Assembly: GCA_031257075.1 (NCBI GenBank)
Contig: JAIRPM010000063.1
Coordinates: forward strand, 1 to 10,468
DNA length: 10,468 nt
Reading direction: 5' to 3'
Source: Spirochaetaceae bacterium
GTDB taxonomy: Bacteria; Spirochaetota; Spirochaetia; Treponematales; Breznakiellaceae
Program-made: the position numbers and the translations under genes
Notes under the pieces: model-generated
Told to the model about the DNA's origin: nothing
What the model saw: only the letters and a program-made list of their open reading frames with translations
The model's database searches: none
Shown: in pieces, positions 1 through 6,910 of the stretch
Layout of the letters: each line of letters begins with the position of its first letter
How positions within the stretch are numbered: position 1 is the first letter of the stretch

Positions 1-741
1 AGCATACTATCAACTATAGAACAACGCAAAACATGGTGCGAATCAAATGGTATTCAGTTTTTGATACTCATAGCGCCCAACAAACATAACATATATCCTG
101 AATACTATCCGCTTGAACGTCCTGCCGGCATTACCCGCACAGAACAGATACTCGCCGCCCTGCCGGACAATATAAAAGAAACCGTTATATATCCGCTTGA
201 TGATATTATCTCAAAAAAGGACGCGGCATTTCCGCTCTATTTTGAAACCGATACTCACTGGAACATGGCGGGCGCAAAATGCGCGTTTGATGTGCTATTT
301 TTGCGTATACAAAAGTTATTTTCACATATTGAATTTCCACGCCCCGAATGGATGCTGGAAATAAATTATGATACGGAAGGCGATATTCCGCCGATGTCCG
401 GTTTCGCTTCTTACGGCAAACGCACCGTTCCCGTGCTGCGTCCGCAAGCCGGCTGGGATGCCTACTATCGCTACATCAACGAAAACCTGAACGGGCACAA
501 CGATATAAACGGCATAATAACCGAAAACACAGACGCCGCCCTTCCCCGCGCAATCATTTACCGCGATTCATTTTTTATCGCGCTGGAACCGTTTACCGGA
601 ACGCTTTTTTCAAGGGCGGAATATATTTGGCGGGGTTTTACACCAATGGAATACGAGTACATTCTGGAACAAAAGCCCGACATCGTTATTTGGGAAATGG
701 TTGAACGGAGCAGCGCTGGGAAACTGGGGGAGCGTTTCTAG
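1..741 (+). CDS. AlgJ/AlgX-like SGNH polysaccharide O-acetyltransferase, C-terminal part
   Basis: The reading frame is open from the first base, so the start lies outside the window and 246 residues are visible; the leucine codon TTG at 61 is internal. The sequence shows YFETDTHWNMAGA, with an Asp-x-His pair at visible residues 84 and 86, and a later RDSF with Ser at about 190. This fits the Ser-His-Asp triad of the SGNH-like acetyltransferase domain of AlgJ/AlgX. An early IAPNKHNIYPEYYP segment also matches the family pattern. Known members sit in the periplasm or on the inner membrane and acetylate exported polysaccharide, using acetyl groups passed on by a membrane-bound O-acyltransferase (AlgI/MBOAT). 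Any signal peptide or membrane anchor would be in the missing N-terminus. The gene converges on aat, with 31 bp between the stops and no clear terminator. The family is fairly secure; the polysaccharide substrate is unknown. Confidence 0.72.
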   Translation, partial: SILSTIEQRKTWCESNGIQFLILIAPNKHNIYPEYYPLERPAGITRTEQILAALPDNIKETVIYPLDDIISKKDAAFPLYFETDTHWNMAGAKCAFDVLFLRIQKLFSHIEFPRPEWMLEINYDTEGDIPPMSGFASYGKRTVPVLRPQAGWDAYYRYINENLNGHNDINGIITENTDAALPRAIIYRDSFFIALEPFTGTLFSRAEYIWRGFTPMEYEYILEQKPDIVIWEMVERSSAGKLGERF

Positions 742-772
742 AAACCCGGATGCGTTTTTATGCGCCTGTTAA

Positions 773-1468
773 TCATACTGCTTGCGGGTAAAACTGTTTG
801 AGCAATGTAAGAAATTCAACACGGGGAATTTCTACCGCGCCAAGTGCGGCAAGGTGCGCCGTATAAACTTGGCAGTCGATAAGGCGGATGCCGCTGTCAA
901 ACAGCATTTGCGCGTAAGTCAAAAAAGCCGCTTTGGACGCATTGTCTTCGTGGGCAAACATCGATTCGCCAAAAAACACCGGCGGCAGCAGTATGCCATA
1001 GCAAGCGCCGGCAAGATGCCCGTCCCGCCATGCTTCCGCGCAGCGCGCATAACCCAGTTTGTGCATTTCACAATATGCCGAAATAATATCGCTGTTTATC
1101 CATGTGCCGCGTTGACCGGGACGGGGAACGGAAGCGCAGGCGGTAATCACGGATTCGAAAGCAGTGTCATAGCGGATTTCAAAACGTTCTTGGCGCATAA
1201 CCTTTTGCATCGTTTTTGAAATATGTAAATTATCAGGATATAGGACAAAACGAGGGTCAGGCGACTGCCAAATAACCGGTTCGTCTTCATTATACCATGG
1301 GAATATGCCGTTTTCGTATGCGGAAAGCAGCATACCCGGCGATAAATTTCCGCCAATGGCAACTATATCATGCAATGCGGCTTGCGGGTTGGGAAACCTG
1401 AAACGTCGGCGCTCGTCCAAGTATGGAAAGTAAGGGGCAGCCCCCCAATGGCGGTACATTTTATTCAT
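773..1468 (-). CDS. aat: Leucyl/phenylalanyl-tRNA--protein transferase
   Basis: Aat transfers Leu or Phe from aminoacyl-tRNA to the N-terminus of proteins that begin with Arg or Lys, marking them for ClpS/ClpAP degradation in the cytoplasm. The signature runs through the protein: GGNLSP (39-44), GIFPWY (54-59), WQSPDPR (67-73), TWI (122-124), FFGESMF (165-171), NASKAA (176-181), LIDCQ (196-200) and HLAALGAVEIPR (205-216). The length of 231 residues is normal for the family. I chose the ATG at 1468 because it leaves a usual-length N-terminus and has AGAGGG upstream, although 11 nt of spacing is long. ATG at 1498, TTG at 1501 or ATG at 1459 are possible and have no better ribosome site. It is the last gene of the minus-strand run, about 92 bp after aroA, and may be expressed by read-through. 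Confidence 0.95.
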   Translation of the reverse strand: MNKMYRHWGAAPYFPYLDERRRFRFPNPQAALHDIVAIGGNLSPGMLLSAYENGIFPWYNEDEPVIWQSPDPRFVLYPDNLHISKTMQKVMRQERFEIRYDTAFESVITACASVPRPGQRGTWINSDIISAYCEMHKLGYARCAEAWRDGHLAGACYGILLPPVFFGESMFAHEDNASKAAFLTYAQMLFDSGIRLIDCQVYTAHLAALGAVEIPRVEFLTLLKQFYPQAV

Positions 1469-1560
1469 AGCGGCGCGTGCCCTCTTGAAAGATATCATCA
1501 AATATGTTTTTGCGCTATCCTGAGGGAAACATCGCCCTGCTGCGCCAATAGGGCAGTTAA

Positions 1561-2916
1561 TTAATCAGCGTTTCCCGCGCGGAGCAAATCTAGGAAACCG
1601 GGATAGGTAACATCTGCCGCTTCCGCATCTGAAATTTCGCTTGGGCCTTGCATGCCCAAGGCGGCGCACGCAAGCGCCATCACAATACGATGGTCGCCAT
1701 GGCCATCAAGCAAGGGTGCTTTTTGACACGGTATTTTCCCGCCGCTTCCCTGTATAACGATGCCATCGGAAAGTTCGCGGCAGCGCACGCCCAGTTTGCC
1801 AAGTTCCCGTGCCATAACCGCAATGCGGTCGGTTTCTTTGATGCGGGCATTTTCTACGTTGACTAAGTATGTTTCCCCTTGCGCATACGCGCCTAATATG
1901 CAGGCGGCGGGCAGCATATCGGGAGTGTTATTCAAATCGAAGATTCCACCGGATAACCTGCGCTTACATAATACGGTAACGGTATTCGCGCCGTCCGTGT
2001 TTTCCCAGCGCGCTTCCGCGCCCATCTGTGTAAGCATGTCGAAAAAAAACTTATCCCCCTGAGTGTCCTGCGGATCAAGGCCGGTAAGTATGGCAGTGCC
2101 GCCGGAAACAACGGCGGCCAATGCGGGAAAAGCCGCGGAGGAAAAATCGGCGGGAACTACGCGGGAAACCGCATTGTAATGCTGGCCGCCCGGTATACGG
2201 AAATACGAAAAGTCTTCCGCGCATTCAAATGTGATACGTTGCGCCTGCAGGTATGAAAGCGTCATTTCAATGTAAGGTTTTTCGTACAAGAGCGGTACAT
2301 CAATTTCTGTTACCGCGGCGGCGGGGGCAAGGGGAGCGGCCAAAAGTAACGCGGAAAGATACTGGCTTGTGGGACATTCAATCGAAGTATGCCCGCCGCG
2401 CCATGGGCCGCATACGGTTGCGGGAACATAGCCTTCGTTGCTGGCAACATCCGCGCCCAAATCATTGAGAGAGGCCAGCAGCGTCCCGGCGCTTCGCCGT
2501 TTGATTTGCTCATCGCCGGTAAAAGTAATGGGGCTTTTCCCCAGAGCCGCAAGAGCAAGCGCGAAAAATAAAGTTGTACCGGAATTGCCCGTATCTAAAG
2601 GAATTTGCGGGCAGGCAATTTTGCCGCCTATGCCCCGAACGCGGTATTCGCGCAGAGGGCTTTTGCGAATGCTGCCTGTTTCGCAAGACATTTCTTGTCC
2701 GGTGTTGTCTGTTGTTCCATAGATTTCTATGATGTCCGCGCCCAGCGCTCTACAAATCTGAACGCAGGATGCGGCATCGAGCGATTCGAGCGGCTCATAA
2801 ATCCGGGATTCGCCCTCCGCCAATGATGCTATGAGGAGCGCCCGTATTGTATGCGACTTTGACGCGGGAATGCGTACCACACCGGAAAACTTATGCGGGG
2901 TAATAATAGTATTCAT
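1561..2916 (-). CDS. aroA: 3-phosphoshikimate 1-carboxyvinyltransferase (EPSP synthase)
   Basis: This is the sixth shikimate-pathway enzyme, joining PEP and shikimate-3-phosphate to give EPSP in the cytoplasm. The 451 residues carry the family landmarks in order: PASKSHTIRALLIASLAEG (17-35, with K20, S21 and R25), NSGTT (111-115), GDEQIKRRSAG (134-144), TSQYLSALLLAAPLA (183-197), TPD (331-333, catalytic Asp), NARIKETDR (356-364) and GHGDHRIVMA (405-414). By my hand alignment to E. coli AroA, two usual active-site residues differ: the Arg of NAGTAMR is F117, and the Lys before TFP near the C-terminus is V436. The protein is therefore divergent, but most substrate-binding positions remain. The ATG is preceded by GAGG at 6-nt spacing. 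It starts 12 bp after recR stops, in the same operon-like run. The related UDP-GlcNAc enolpyruvyl transferase MurA is less likely, given the SKSHTIRA and KETDR motifs. Confidence 0.93.
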   Translation of the reverse strand: MNTIITPHKFSGVVRIPASKSHTIRALLIASLAEGESRIYEPLESLDAASCVQICRALGADIIEIYGTTDNTGQEMSCETGSIRKSPLREYRVRGIGGKIACPQIPLDTGNSGTTLFFALALAALGKSPITFTGDEQIKRRSAGTLLASLNDLGADVASNEGYVPATVCGPWRGGHTSIECPTSQYLSALLLAAPLAPAAAVTEIDVPLLYEKPYIEMTLSYLQAQRITFECAEDFSYFRIPGGQHYNAVSRVVPADFSSAAFPALAAVVSGGTAILTGLDPQDTQGDKFFFDMLTQMGAEARWENTDGANTVTVLCKRRLSGGIFDLNNTPDMLPAACILGAYAQGETYLVNVENARIKETDRIAVMARELGKLGVRCRELSDGIVIQGSGGKIPCQKAPLLDGHGDHRIVMALACAALGMQGPSEISDAEAADVTYPGFLDLLRAGNAD

Positions 2917-2928
2917 AGAGAGCCTCGT

Positions 2929-3516
2929 TCAAAAAGCCACCCGTCCTCGAAAACTGCTTGCCAGGGTAAGACGGTCTGTGTATTCAAGGTCGCCGCCGAC
3001 AGGAAGACCGGTAGCGAGACGGCTTACGGTAACGCCCGCATCGCTTAGCTGCTTTTGCAGATAGAGCGCTGTGGTTTGGCCTTCAACGGTAGGATTTATG
3101 GCCAAAATAACTTCGCGTACCGTTCCGCTTTTCACGCGGTAAAGCAGCCGGCCGATTGACAGGTCGCCAGGATTGACGCCATTCAACGGCGAAATAAGGC
3201 CGCCCAAAACATGAAAGCGTCCATGATATTCCCGCGTTTCTTCAATGACGCGGACATCCTGCGAGCGTTCCACAACGCAAAGAAGCTCGCTGTCACGAGT
3301 CTCGTCGGCGCATATAGGGCAAGGGTCGGTTTCCGTCCAAGCCCCGCATAGAGAACAGCGCATAATACTGTTGTGAAGGGCGGTCAAAGCGCCGGCTAGG
3401 CTGCGGGCATAGGAAACATCGTGTTCAAGGATGTGGTAAGCCATACGCCCGGCGCTTTTTTTACCCAAGCCGGGCAATTTTGCCAGCAGCGTAACAAGAT
3501 TGTCTATCGCATTCAT
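2929..3516 (-). CDS. recR: Recombination mediator protein RecR
   Basis: RecR works with RecO (and RecF) to load RecA on SSB-coated single-stranded DNA during gap repair. The 195 residues are the family length. Visible parts are the helix-hairpin-helix region with LPGLGKKSAGRMAYHIL (14-30), a four-Cys zinc site (C54, C57, C66, C69), a Toprim domain from about 78 with VVE (81-83), GGLISPLNG (105-113) and NPTVEGQTTA (141-150), and the C-terminal RLATGLPVGGDLEYTD (166-181). The start ATG overlaps the stop of the J-domain gene as ATGA, and AAGGA lies just upstream inside that gene, so translation is probably coupled. aroA follows 12 bp downstream. The family call is secure. Confidence 0.97.
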   Translation of the reverse strand: MNAIDNLVTLLAKLPGLGKKSAGRMAYHILEHDVSYARSLAGALTALHNSIMRCSLCGAWTETDPCPICADETRDSELLCVVERSQDVRVIEETREYHGRFHVLGGLISPLNGVNPGDLSIGRLLYRVKSGTVREVILAINPTVEGQTTALYLQKQLSDAGVTVSRLATGLPVGGDLEYTDRLTLASSFRGRVAF

Positions 3517-4004
3517 TTCTTTTCCTTTTCACGCCATGCGCGGATGCGCTCGTAGGCCGTGTTGATTTTTGCCGCTTTTTCCGTTGCTTTTTTCATATTT
3601 CCCGCATGCCCGGCATGGCGGTCGGGATGGTGTTTTTTGAGGAGGCGTTTGTAGGCGGATTTGCACTCGTCTTCTGTTGCGCCAAAAGGGACTTCCAGTT
3701 CAGCAAAATCGGCGCGTAATTTTTCCGGCGGCCGGGACATTGCGGCGGTAAAATCGGCGGCGGTGAAAGAAGCGCTGCCGGCGGCGGATTCAAAATGAGG
3801 GCGGCGGGCGTATTCATTTTTCCCCGGTTTTGTATACGATGAAAAAGGAGTGTCGTTTTTGTCATTCAAAAATTCATTTAATTCGTTGAAAGCGGCGGCA
3901 AGGTCGGCATCGCGGCTGTCAAAATTGGAAAAAGCATGGCCGGATGGCGCTTCTTCCGCCAAATAACTTTTGAGTACATTGCCTAAACGTTCAAAAATTC
4001 CCAT
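3513..4004 (-). CDS. J-domain protein with C-terminal DnaJ domain
   Basis: The protein has 163 residues. The C-terminal part, about 97-160, is a J domain: LEVPFGATEDECKSAYKRLLKKHHPDRHAG, with the HPD tripeptide at 126-128 that stimulates the DnaK ATPase, then KAAKINTAYERIRAWRE as the last helix. There is no Gly/Phe region, zinc finger or substrate-binding barrel, so it is a class C J protein and not DnaJ itself. The first 15 residues, MGIFERLGNVLKSYL, form an ideal amphipathic helix and could touch a membrane or partner. Residues about 20-95 are polar, Ala-rich and probably disordered. The stop overlaps the recR start (ATGA) and the gene begins 30 bp after thrH. The SD-like AGGA is 12 nt from the ATG, which is long, so the exact start is slightly uncertain. 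The client is unknown. Confidence 0.85.
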   Translation of the reverse strand: MGIFERLGNVLKSYLAEEAPSGHAFSNFDSRDADLAAAFNELNEFLNDKNDTPFSSYTKPGKNEYARRPHFESAAGSASFTAADFTAAMSRPPEKLRADFAELEVPFGATEDECKSAYKRLLKKHHPDRHAGHAGNMKKATEKAAKINTAYERIRAWREKEKK

Positions 4005-4034
4005 ACCGCCGTTTTATCCTCATTAAGATAGGCC

Positions 4035-4652
4035 CTAAAGTCGATGGCTTGCGTTCAAAAACACGTCAATACAGCGGCGCAAATCCTTGTAGGTATCAAC
4101 ATAGGGAATATGCGCGTACTTTGCGCGTATTGCGTCCGGCGCGCAAAAAAGGCAGCCTGAGCCCGCTTCTTCTATCATCGCAATATCATTGAACGAATCG
4201 CCCGCGGCAAATACATCAATGTTGCACGATTTGAACGCCCGCACCGCTTCTTTTTTGCCGTTTTGCTGCCGGAGCGTCCAGCCGCGTATTGTGCCGTCAG
4301 CGGCGCAGTCGAGCGTGTTACAAAAAAGAGAAGGCCATTCCAATTGCTCCATAAGCGGCGCGGCAAATTGTTCAAAAGTATCGGAAAGGATGATGAGTTG
4401 CGTTTTTTTGCGCAGTTCGCGGACAAATTCGAGAGCGCCGGGAAGCGGGGCAAGAGCGCCTATCACTTTTTGAATGTCGGGAAGTTTAAGGCTATGCCGC
4501 GCCAGAATATCCAGCCGGAACGCCATAAGTTTGTCATAATCCGGCTCATCGCGTGTCGTGCGGCGCAGTTCGTTTATGCCGCTTGCTTCTGAAAACGCTA
4601 TCCAGATTTCGGGTACAAGCACTCCTTCCAAATCCAAACATACAAGTTTCAT
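4035..4652 (-). CDS. thrH: ThrH-like phosphoserine phosphatase / homoserine phosphotransferase (HAD family)
   Basis: The 205 residues resemble Pseudomonas ThrH closely from memory, including CLDLEGVLVPEIWIAF at the N-terminus and TTRDEPDYDKLM at 32-43. ThrH dephosphorylates phosphoserine and can pass the phosphate to homoserine, touching both serine and threonine synthesis. HAD motifs are visible: I, DLEGVL with nucleophile D7 and E9; II, LSDT with S90; III, a Lys at 133-134; IV, GDSFND with D152 and D156. No clear Shine-Dalgarno precedes the ATG. A weak promoter-like pair with a TG extension ends 6 bp before it, so a leaderless transcript is possible. The gene lies 65 bp after cheB, behind a hairpin, and 30 bp before the J-domain gene. 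SerB is the alternative family, but the VPEIW and TTRD segments favour ThrH. Confidence 0.88.
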   Translation of the reverse strand: MKLVCLDLEGVLVPEIWIAFSEASGINELRRTTRDEPDYDKLMAFRLDILARHSLKLPDIQKVIGALAPLPGALEFVRELRKKTQLIILSDTFEQFAAPLMEQLEWPSLFCNTLDCAADGTIRGWTLRQQNGKKEAVRAFKSCNIDVFAAGDSFNDIAMIEEAGSGCLFCAPDAIRAKYAHIPYVDTYKDLRRCIDVFLNASHRL

Positions 4653-4658
4653 GATACT

Positions 4659-4687
4659 AGTATGGCAGAAAAATTGTGCGCCGCCAA
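4659..4687 (-). promoter_or_regulatory. Possible extended -10 promoter for thrH
   Basis: Reading the minus strand, TTGGCG (4687-4682) is followed after 17 nt by CATACT (4664-4659), with a TG one base before the -10 hexamer. Each hexamer matches the sigma-70 consensus at four of six positions. The predicted start of transcription falls on or next to the A of the thrH ATG, which would explain the missing ribosome site. The -35 overlaps the hairpin after cheB. The support is weak. Confidence 0.25.
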
Positions 4688-4707
4688 GCCTTTAATGTTG
4701 AGGCTTG
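4669..4707 (-). terminator. Possible terminator after cheB
   Basis: On the minus strand, starting 10 bp after the cheB stop, CAAGCCT pairs perfectly with AGGCTTG (arms 4707-4701 and 4691-4685, 9-nt loop). A run of five T follows at 4673-4669, but 11 nt separate it from the stem, which is far for a classic intrinsic terminator. It may be a partial terminator or an mRNA-end hairpin between the chemotaxis genes and thrH. Confidence 0.35.
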
Positions 4708-4717
4708 CCGTGTCGGG

Positions 4718-5809
4718 TTACAGTTTGCTGTTTTTTGCCGCGTAACTGATACGCTGCCCCATACGTTCCAAGGGCACTTGTTCCATAACGTAACCAAGTT
4801 CATAAGCAACGCGCGGCATACCGTAAACAATCGAACTCTGTTCATCCTGTCCCAGTGTCAGCCCTCCTTCTTTGTAAATAGTGCCGAGTTGCGCCGCGCC
4901 GTCTTTGCCCATACCGGTCATTATCACGCCAAGTACATGGTTTTGATAAGCCAATGCCGCTGAGGCAAAAAGCACATCGACGGAAGGGCGGTGCCCGCTT
5001 ACCGGTTGGCCGGAAGACAGACGGGCTATTCCCTTGCCTTCTTTTTTTTCTATTTCCAAATGGTGATCGCCTTTTGCTATTAGTATACGTCCTGGTTTTA
5101 GTTCATCGCCGTCAGATGCTTCTTTTACATCCAGCGGACAAATTTTATCAAGGGTGCGGGCAAATTCAAAAGTGAACCCCTGCGGCATATGCTGAACTAT
5201 GCAGATAGGCACATCCAAATCGCCGTCCAGCGTAGCGCAGACCATCCGCAGGGCATCCGGCCCACCGGTCGAAATGCCGATGCAAATCAGTTGGATTTTT
5301 CCTGTTTTGCGTATCTGCATAATTTTGGGCGCTCCCGTTTGCGCCGCGGGAGGAGGCTTGCCGGCGGCGTTCAAAAGGCCGCTCTTTTTGAAGTATCTGC
5401 GGTAGCGGGAACCATAGGCAAATAATTTTTCTGTTACTTGTTCTTTTACTTTATTGATGTCAACGCTTATCGAACCGGAAGGTTTTTGAACAAAATCGCT
5501 TGCTCCCAGCGCCAGAGCCTGCATTGTTATAGAGGCACCTTTTTCGGCAAGCGATGACAACACAACAACAGGAATTTTGATTTCTTCCTGTTTGCGCGCT
5601 TTGAGAAATTCGATGCCGTTCATTACCGGCATTTCTATGTCAAGGACAATAACATCGGGGTTTAACTTTTGAATTTTTTCAAGCGCTTCTTTGCCGTTTG
5701 CGGCGGTACCGGCGGCATATAGCCCCTCCGTACCGTCAATCATTTTACCGACTAAATTACGCATAAGGTTCGAATCGTCAACTATTAAAACTGAAAGCGG
5801 GTCCGCCAT
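4718..5809 (-). CDS. cheB: Chemotaxis response regulator protein-glutamate methylesterase CheB
   Basis: CheB removes methyl groups from (and deamidates) chemoreceptor glutamates, resetting receptor sensitivity once phosphorylated by CheA. The 363 residues hold an N-terminal receiver domain: acidic DD at 11-12, phospho-acceptor D57 in VIVLDIEMPVMNG, the LSS switch at 84-86 and K109 in QKPSG. A linker of about 130-170 follows, then the methylesterase domain with nucleophile S180 (GISTGGPDAL), H207 (VQHMPQGFTFEFA) and D303 (MTGMGKDGA), matching the Ser-His-Asp triad. All key residues are intact. The start has AAAGGA 4 nt upstream and lies 13 bp after the cheR stop, so the pair is surely one operon. 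No cheA, cheW or cheY is in the window. Confidence 0.97.
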   Translation of the reverse strand: MADPLSVLIVDDSNLMRNLVGKMIDGTEGLYAAGTAANGKEALEKIQKLNPDVIVLDIEMPVMNGIEFLKARKQEEIKIPVVVLSSLAEKGASITMQALALGASDFVQKPSGSISVDINKVKEQVTEKLFAYGSRYRRYFKKSGLLNAAGKPPPAAQTGAPKIMQIRKTGKIQLICIGISTGGPDALRMVCATLDGDLDVPICIVQHMPQGFTFEFARTLDKICPLDVKEASDGDELKPGRILIAKGDHHLEIEKKEGKGIARLSSGQPVSGHRPSVDVLFASAALAYQNHVLGVIMTGMGKDGAAQLGTIYKEGGLTLGQDEQSSIVYGMPRVAYELGYVMEQVPLERMGQRISYAAKNSKL

Positions 5810-5822
5810 ATTTTCCTTTATT

Positions 5823-6647
5823 TTAACTTACCCACTTTTTGTATAGGGTTGTCCACTGTGTTTTTACAAAGTCAAACTTTGTATTCAGGCCGAAAAGCGA
5901 CTCACTGTGGCCTATAAACAAAAATGATTTATTGAGCATATTGTTCCAAAAATGATTGATAACCTGCGTCTGCATAACCTCATCGAAGTAAATGAGTACA
6001 TTCCGGCAGAACACTACATCAAAATTCCGCCAAGGCGACAAGTTGATAAGATTATGGTAGTCAAACCGGATTTTTGATTTTAGCGAATCTTTTACCTTGT
6101 AGCCGCCTTCATGTTTTTCAAAATACTTGGCAAGGTAAGTATCCGGTATGCCGACAATGCGGTCGGCGGCGTAGAAACCTTCTTTGCCGGTCATAAGGCA
6201 TTTCAGGCTGATATCGCTTGCGACGATGTCAAATGTCCATGGGGGCGGCAGTTTTTCAGAAAGCAGCATAGCGATAGTGTAGGCTTCCTCGCCGGTGGAA
6301 CAGCCCGCGCTCCATACCCGCAGCGTTTTGTCCGCTTTTTCGCTTCGTACCGCGCTAATTTCAGGAATAATATACTTTTCAAGCGCCGTAAAATGGGGCA
6401 GGTTGCGGAAAAAACTTGTCAGATTGGTTGTTATTGAATCAATAAAGGCGGTAAGTTCCCCGCTGTTTGCTATGATGGTTTTATAGTATTCACCTACTGA
6501 AGGCGCTTTGTTCTGCCTAAGCCTTTCGCGAAGCCGCCCTTCCAGTATTGAGCGGTTACCCATAGTGAAAACAATGCCGCTCTCTTTGTAAATCAATTTC
6601 TTGTAATTTTCAAAATCGGCATCTGAAAAAAAATCTAAATCGGCCAT
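5823..6647 (-). CDS. cheR: Chemotaxis protein methyltransferase CheR
   Basis: CheR methylates chemoreceptor glutamates using S-adenosylmethionine and counteracts CheB. The 274 residues carry the small N-terminal all-alpha domain (about 8-80) ending in SITTNLTSFFRN (71-82), then the SAM-binding domain: VWSAGCSTGEEAYTIAM (111-127), the acidic ASDIS (143-147), FCRNVLIYF (213-221) and FIGHSESLFGL (244-254). The length is normal, and I see no TPR extension and no NWETF-like tail. The ATG at 6647 has no good Shine-Dalgarno at standard spacing; an AGAGGT lies more than 20 nt upstream. It starts only 34 bp after the tRNA-Lys gene on the same strand, and cheB follows 13 bp downstream. Confidence 0.97.
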   Translation of the reverse strand: MADLDFFSDADFENYKKLIYKESGIVFTMGNRSILEGRLRERLRQNKAPSVGEYYKTIIANSGELTAFIDSITTNLTSFFRNLPHFTALEKYIIPEISAVRSEKADKTLRVWSAGCSTGEEAYTIAMLLSEKLPPPWTFDIVASDISLKCLMTGKEGFYAADRIVGIPDTYLAKYFEKHEGGYKVKDSLKSKIRFDYHNLINLSPWRNFDVVFCRNVLIYFDEVMQTQVINHFWNNMLNKSFLFIGHSESLFGLNTKFDFVKTQWTTLYKKWVS

Positions 6648-6681
6648 TACAATGCGCCCACGTTTGTTTACCTCTTTGAAT

Positions 6682-6754
6682 TGAGCCGCCCGAGGATCGA
6701 ACTCAGGACCCGCAGATTAAGAGTCTGCCGCTCTACCAGCTGAGCTAGCGGCCC
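6682..6754 (-). tRNA. tRNA-Lys (anticodon CTT)
   Basis: The minus strand folds as a full 73-nt cloverleaf. The acceptor GGGCCGC/GCGGCTC has 7 bp with one G-T wobble; the D stem is GCTC/GAGC with AGCTGGTA in the loop; the anticodon stem GCAGA/TCTGC encloses loop CTCTTAA, anticodon CTT. The variable loop is GGGTC, and the T arm is CTGAG/CTCGG around TTCGATC. The discriminator is A. CCA is not encoded, so the tail must be added by CCA transferase. CTT decodes AAG, so a separate TTT tRNA-Lys should exist elsewhere. A weak -10-like TGTAAT sits about 30 bp upstream (6789-6784), with a poor -35. cheR begins 34 bp downstream with no terminator between them. Confidence 0.98.
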
Positions 6755-6910
6755 ATACAACACGCCTTCCCTAAGGAGCAATGATTACATTGATGCTAAT
6801 CAGCGCTGCCCTAGATGCGGAACTGCATGATAAACCTATAATAATAATTGTTTTTTTGAAATGTCTAGCCCCCTCTTAAATTTATCCGCAAAAATGCCGA
6901 TAATAAGTGT

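Noticed and set aside
782..1219. 145-codon open frame on the + strand opposite aat
   Set aside because: It is a shadow of aat, whose motifs are complete on the other strand.
1534..1554. Inverted repeat GCCCT/AGGGC between aroA and aat
   Set aside because: It has a 5-bp stem with an 11-nt loop and no T run on the minus strand; too weak to call a terminator.
6837..6842. Perfect TATAAT upstream of the S41 protease gene
   Set aside because: No acceptable -35 lies 16-18 bp upstream and there is no TG extension; in such an AT-rich spacer it can arise by chance.
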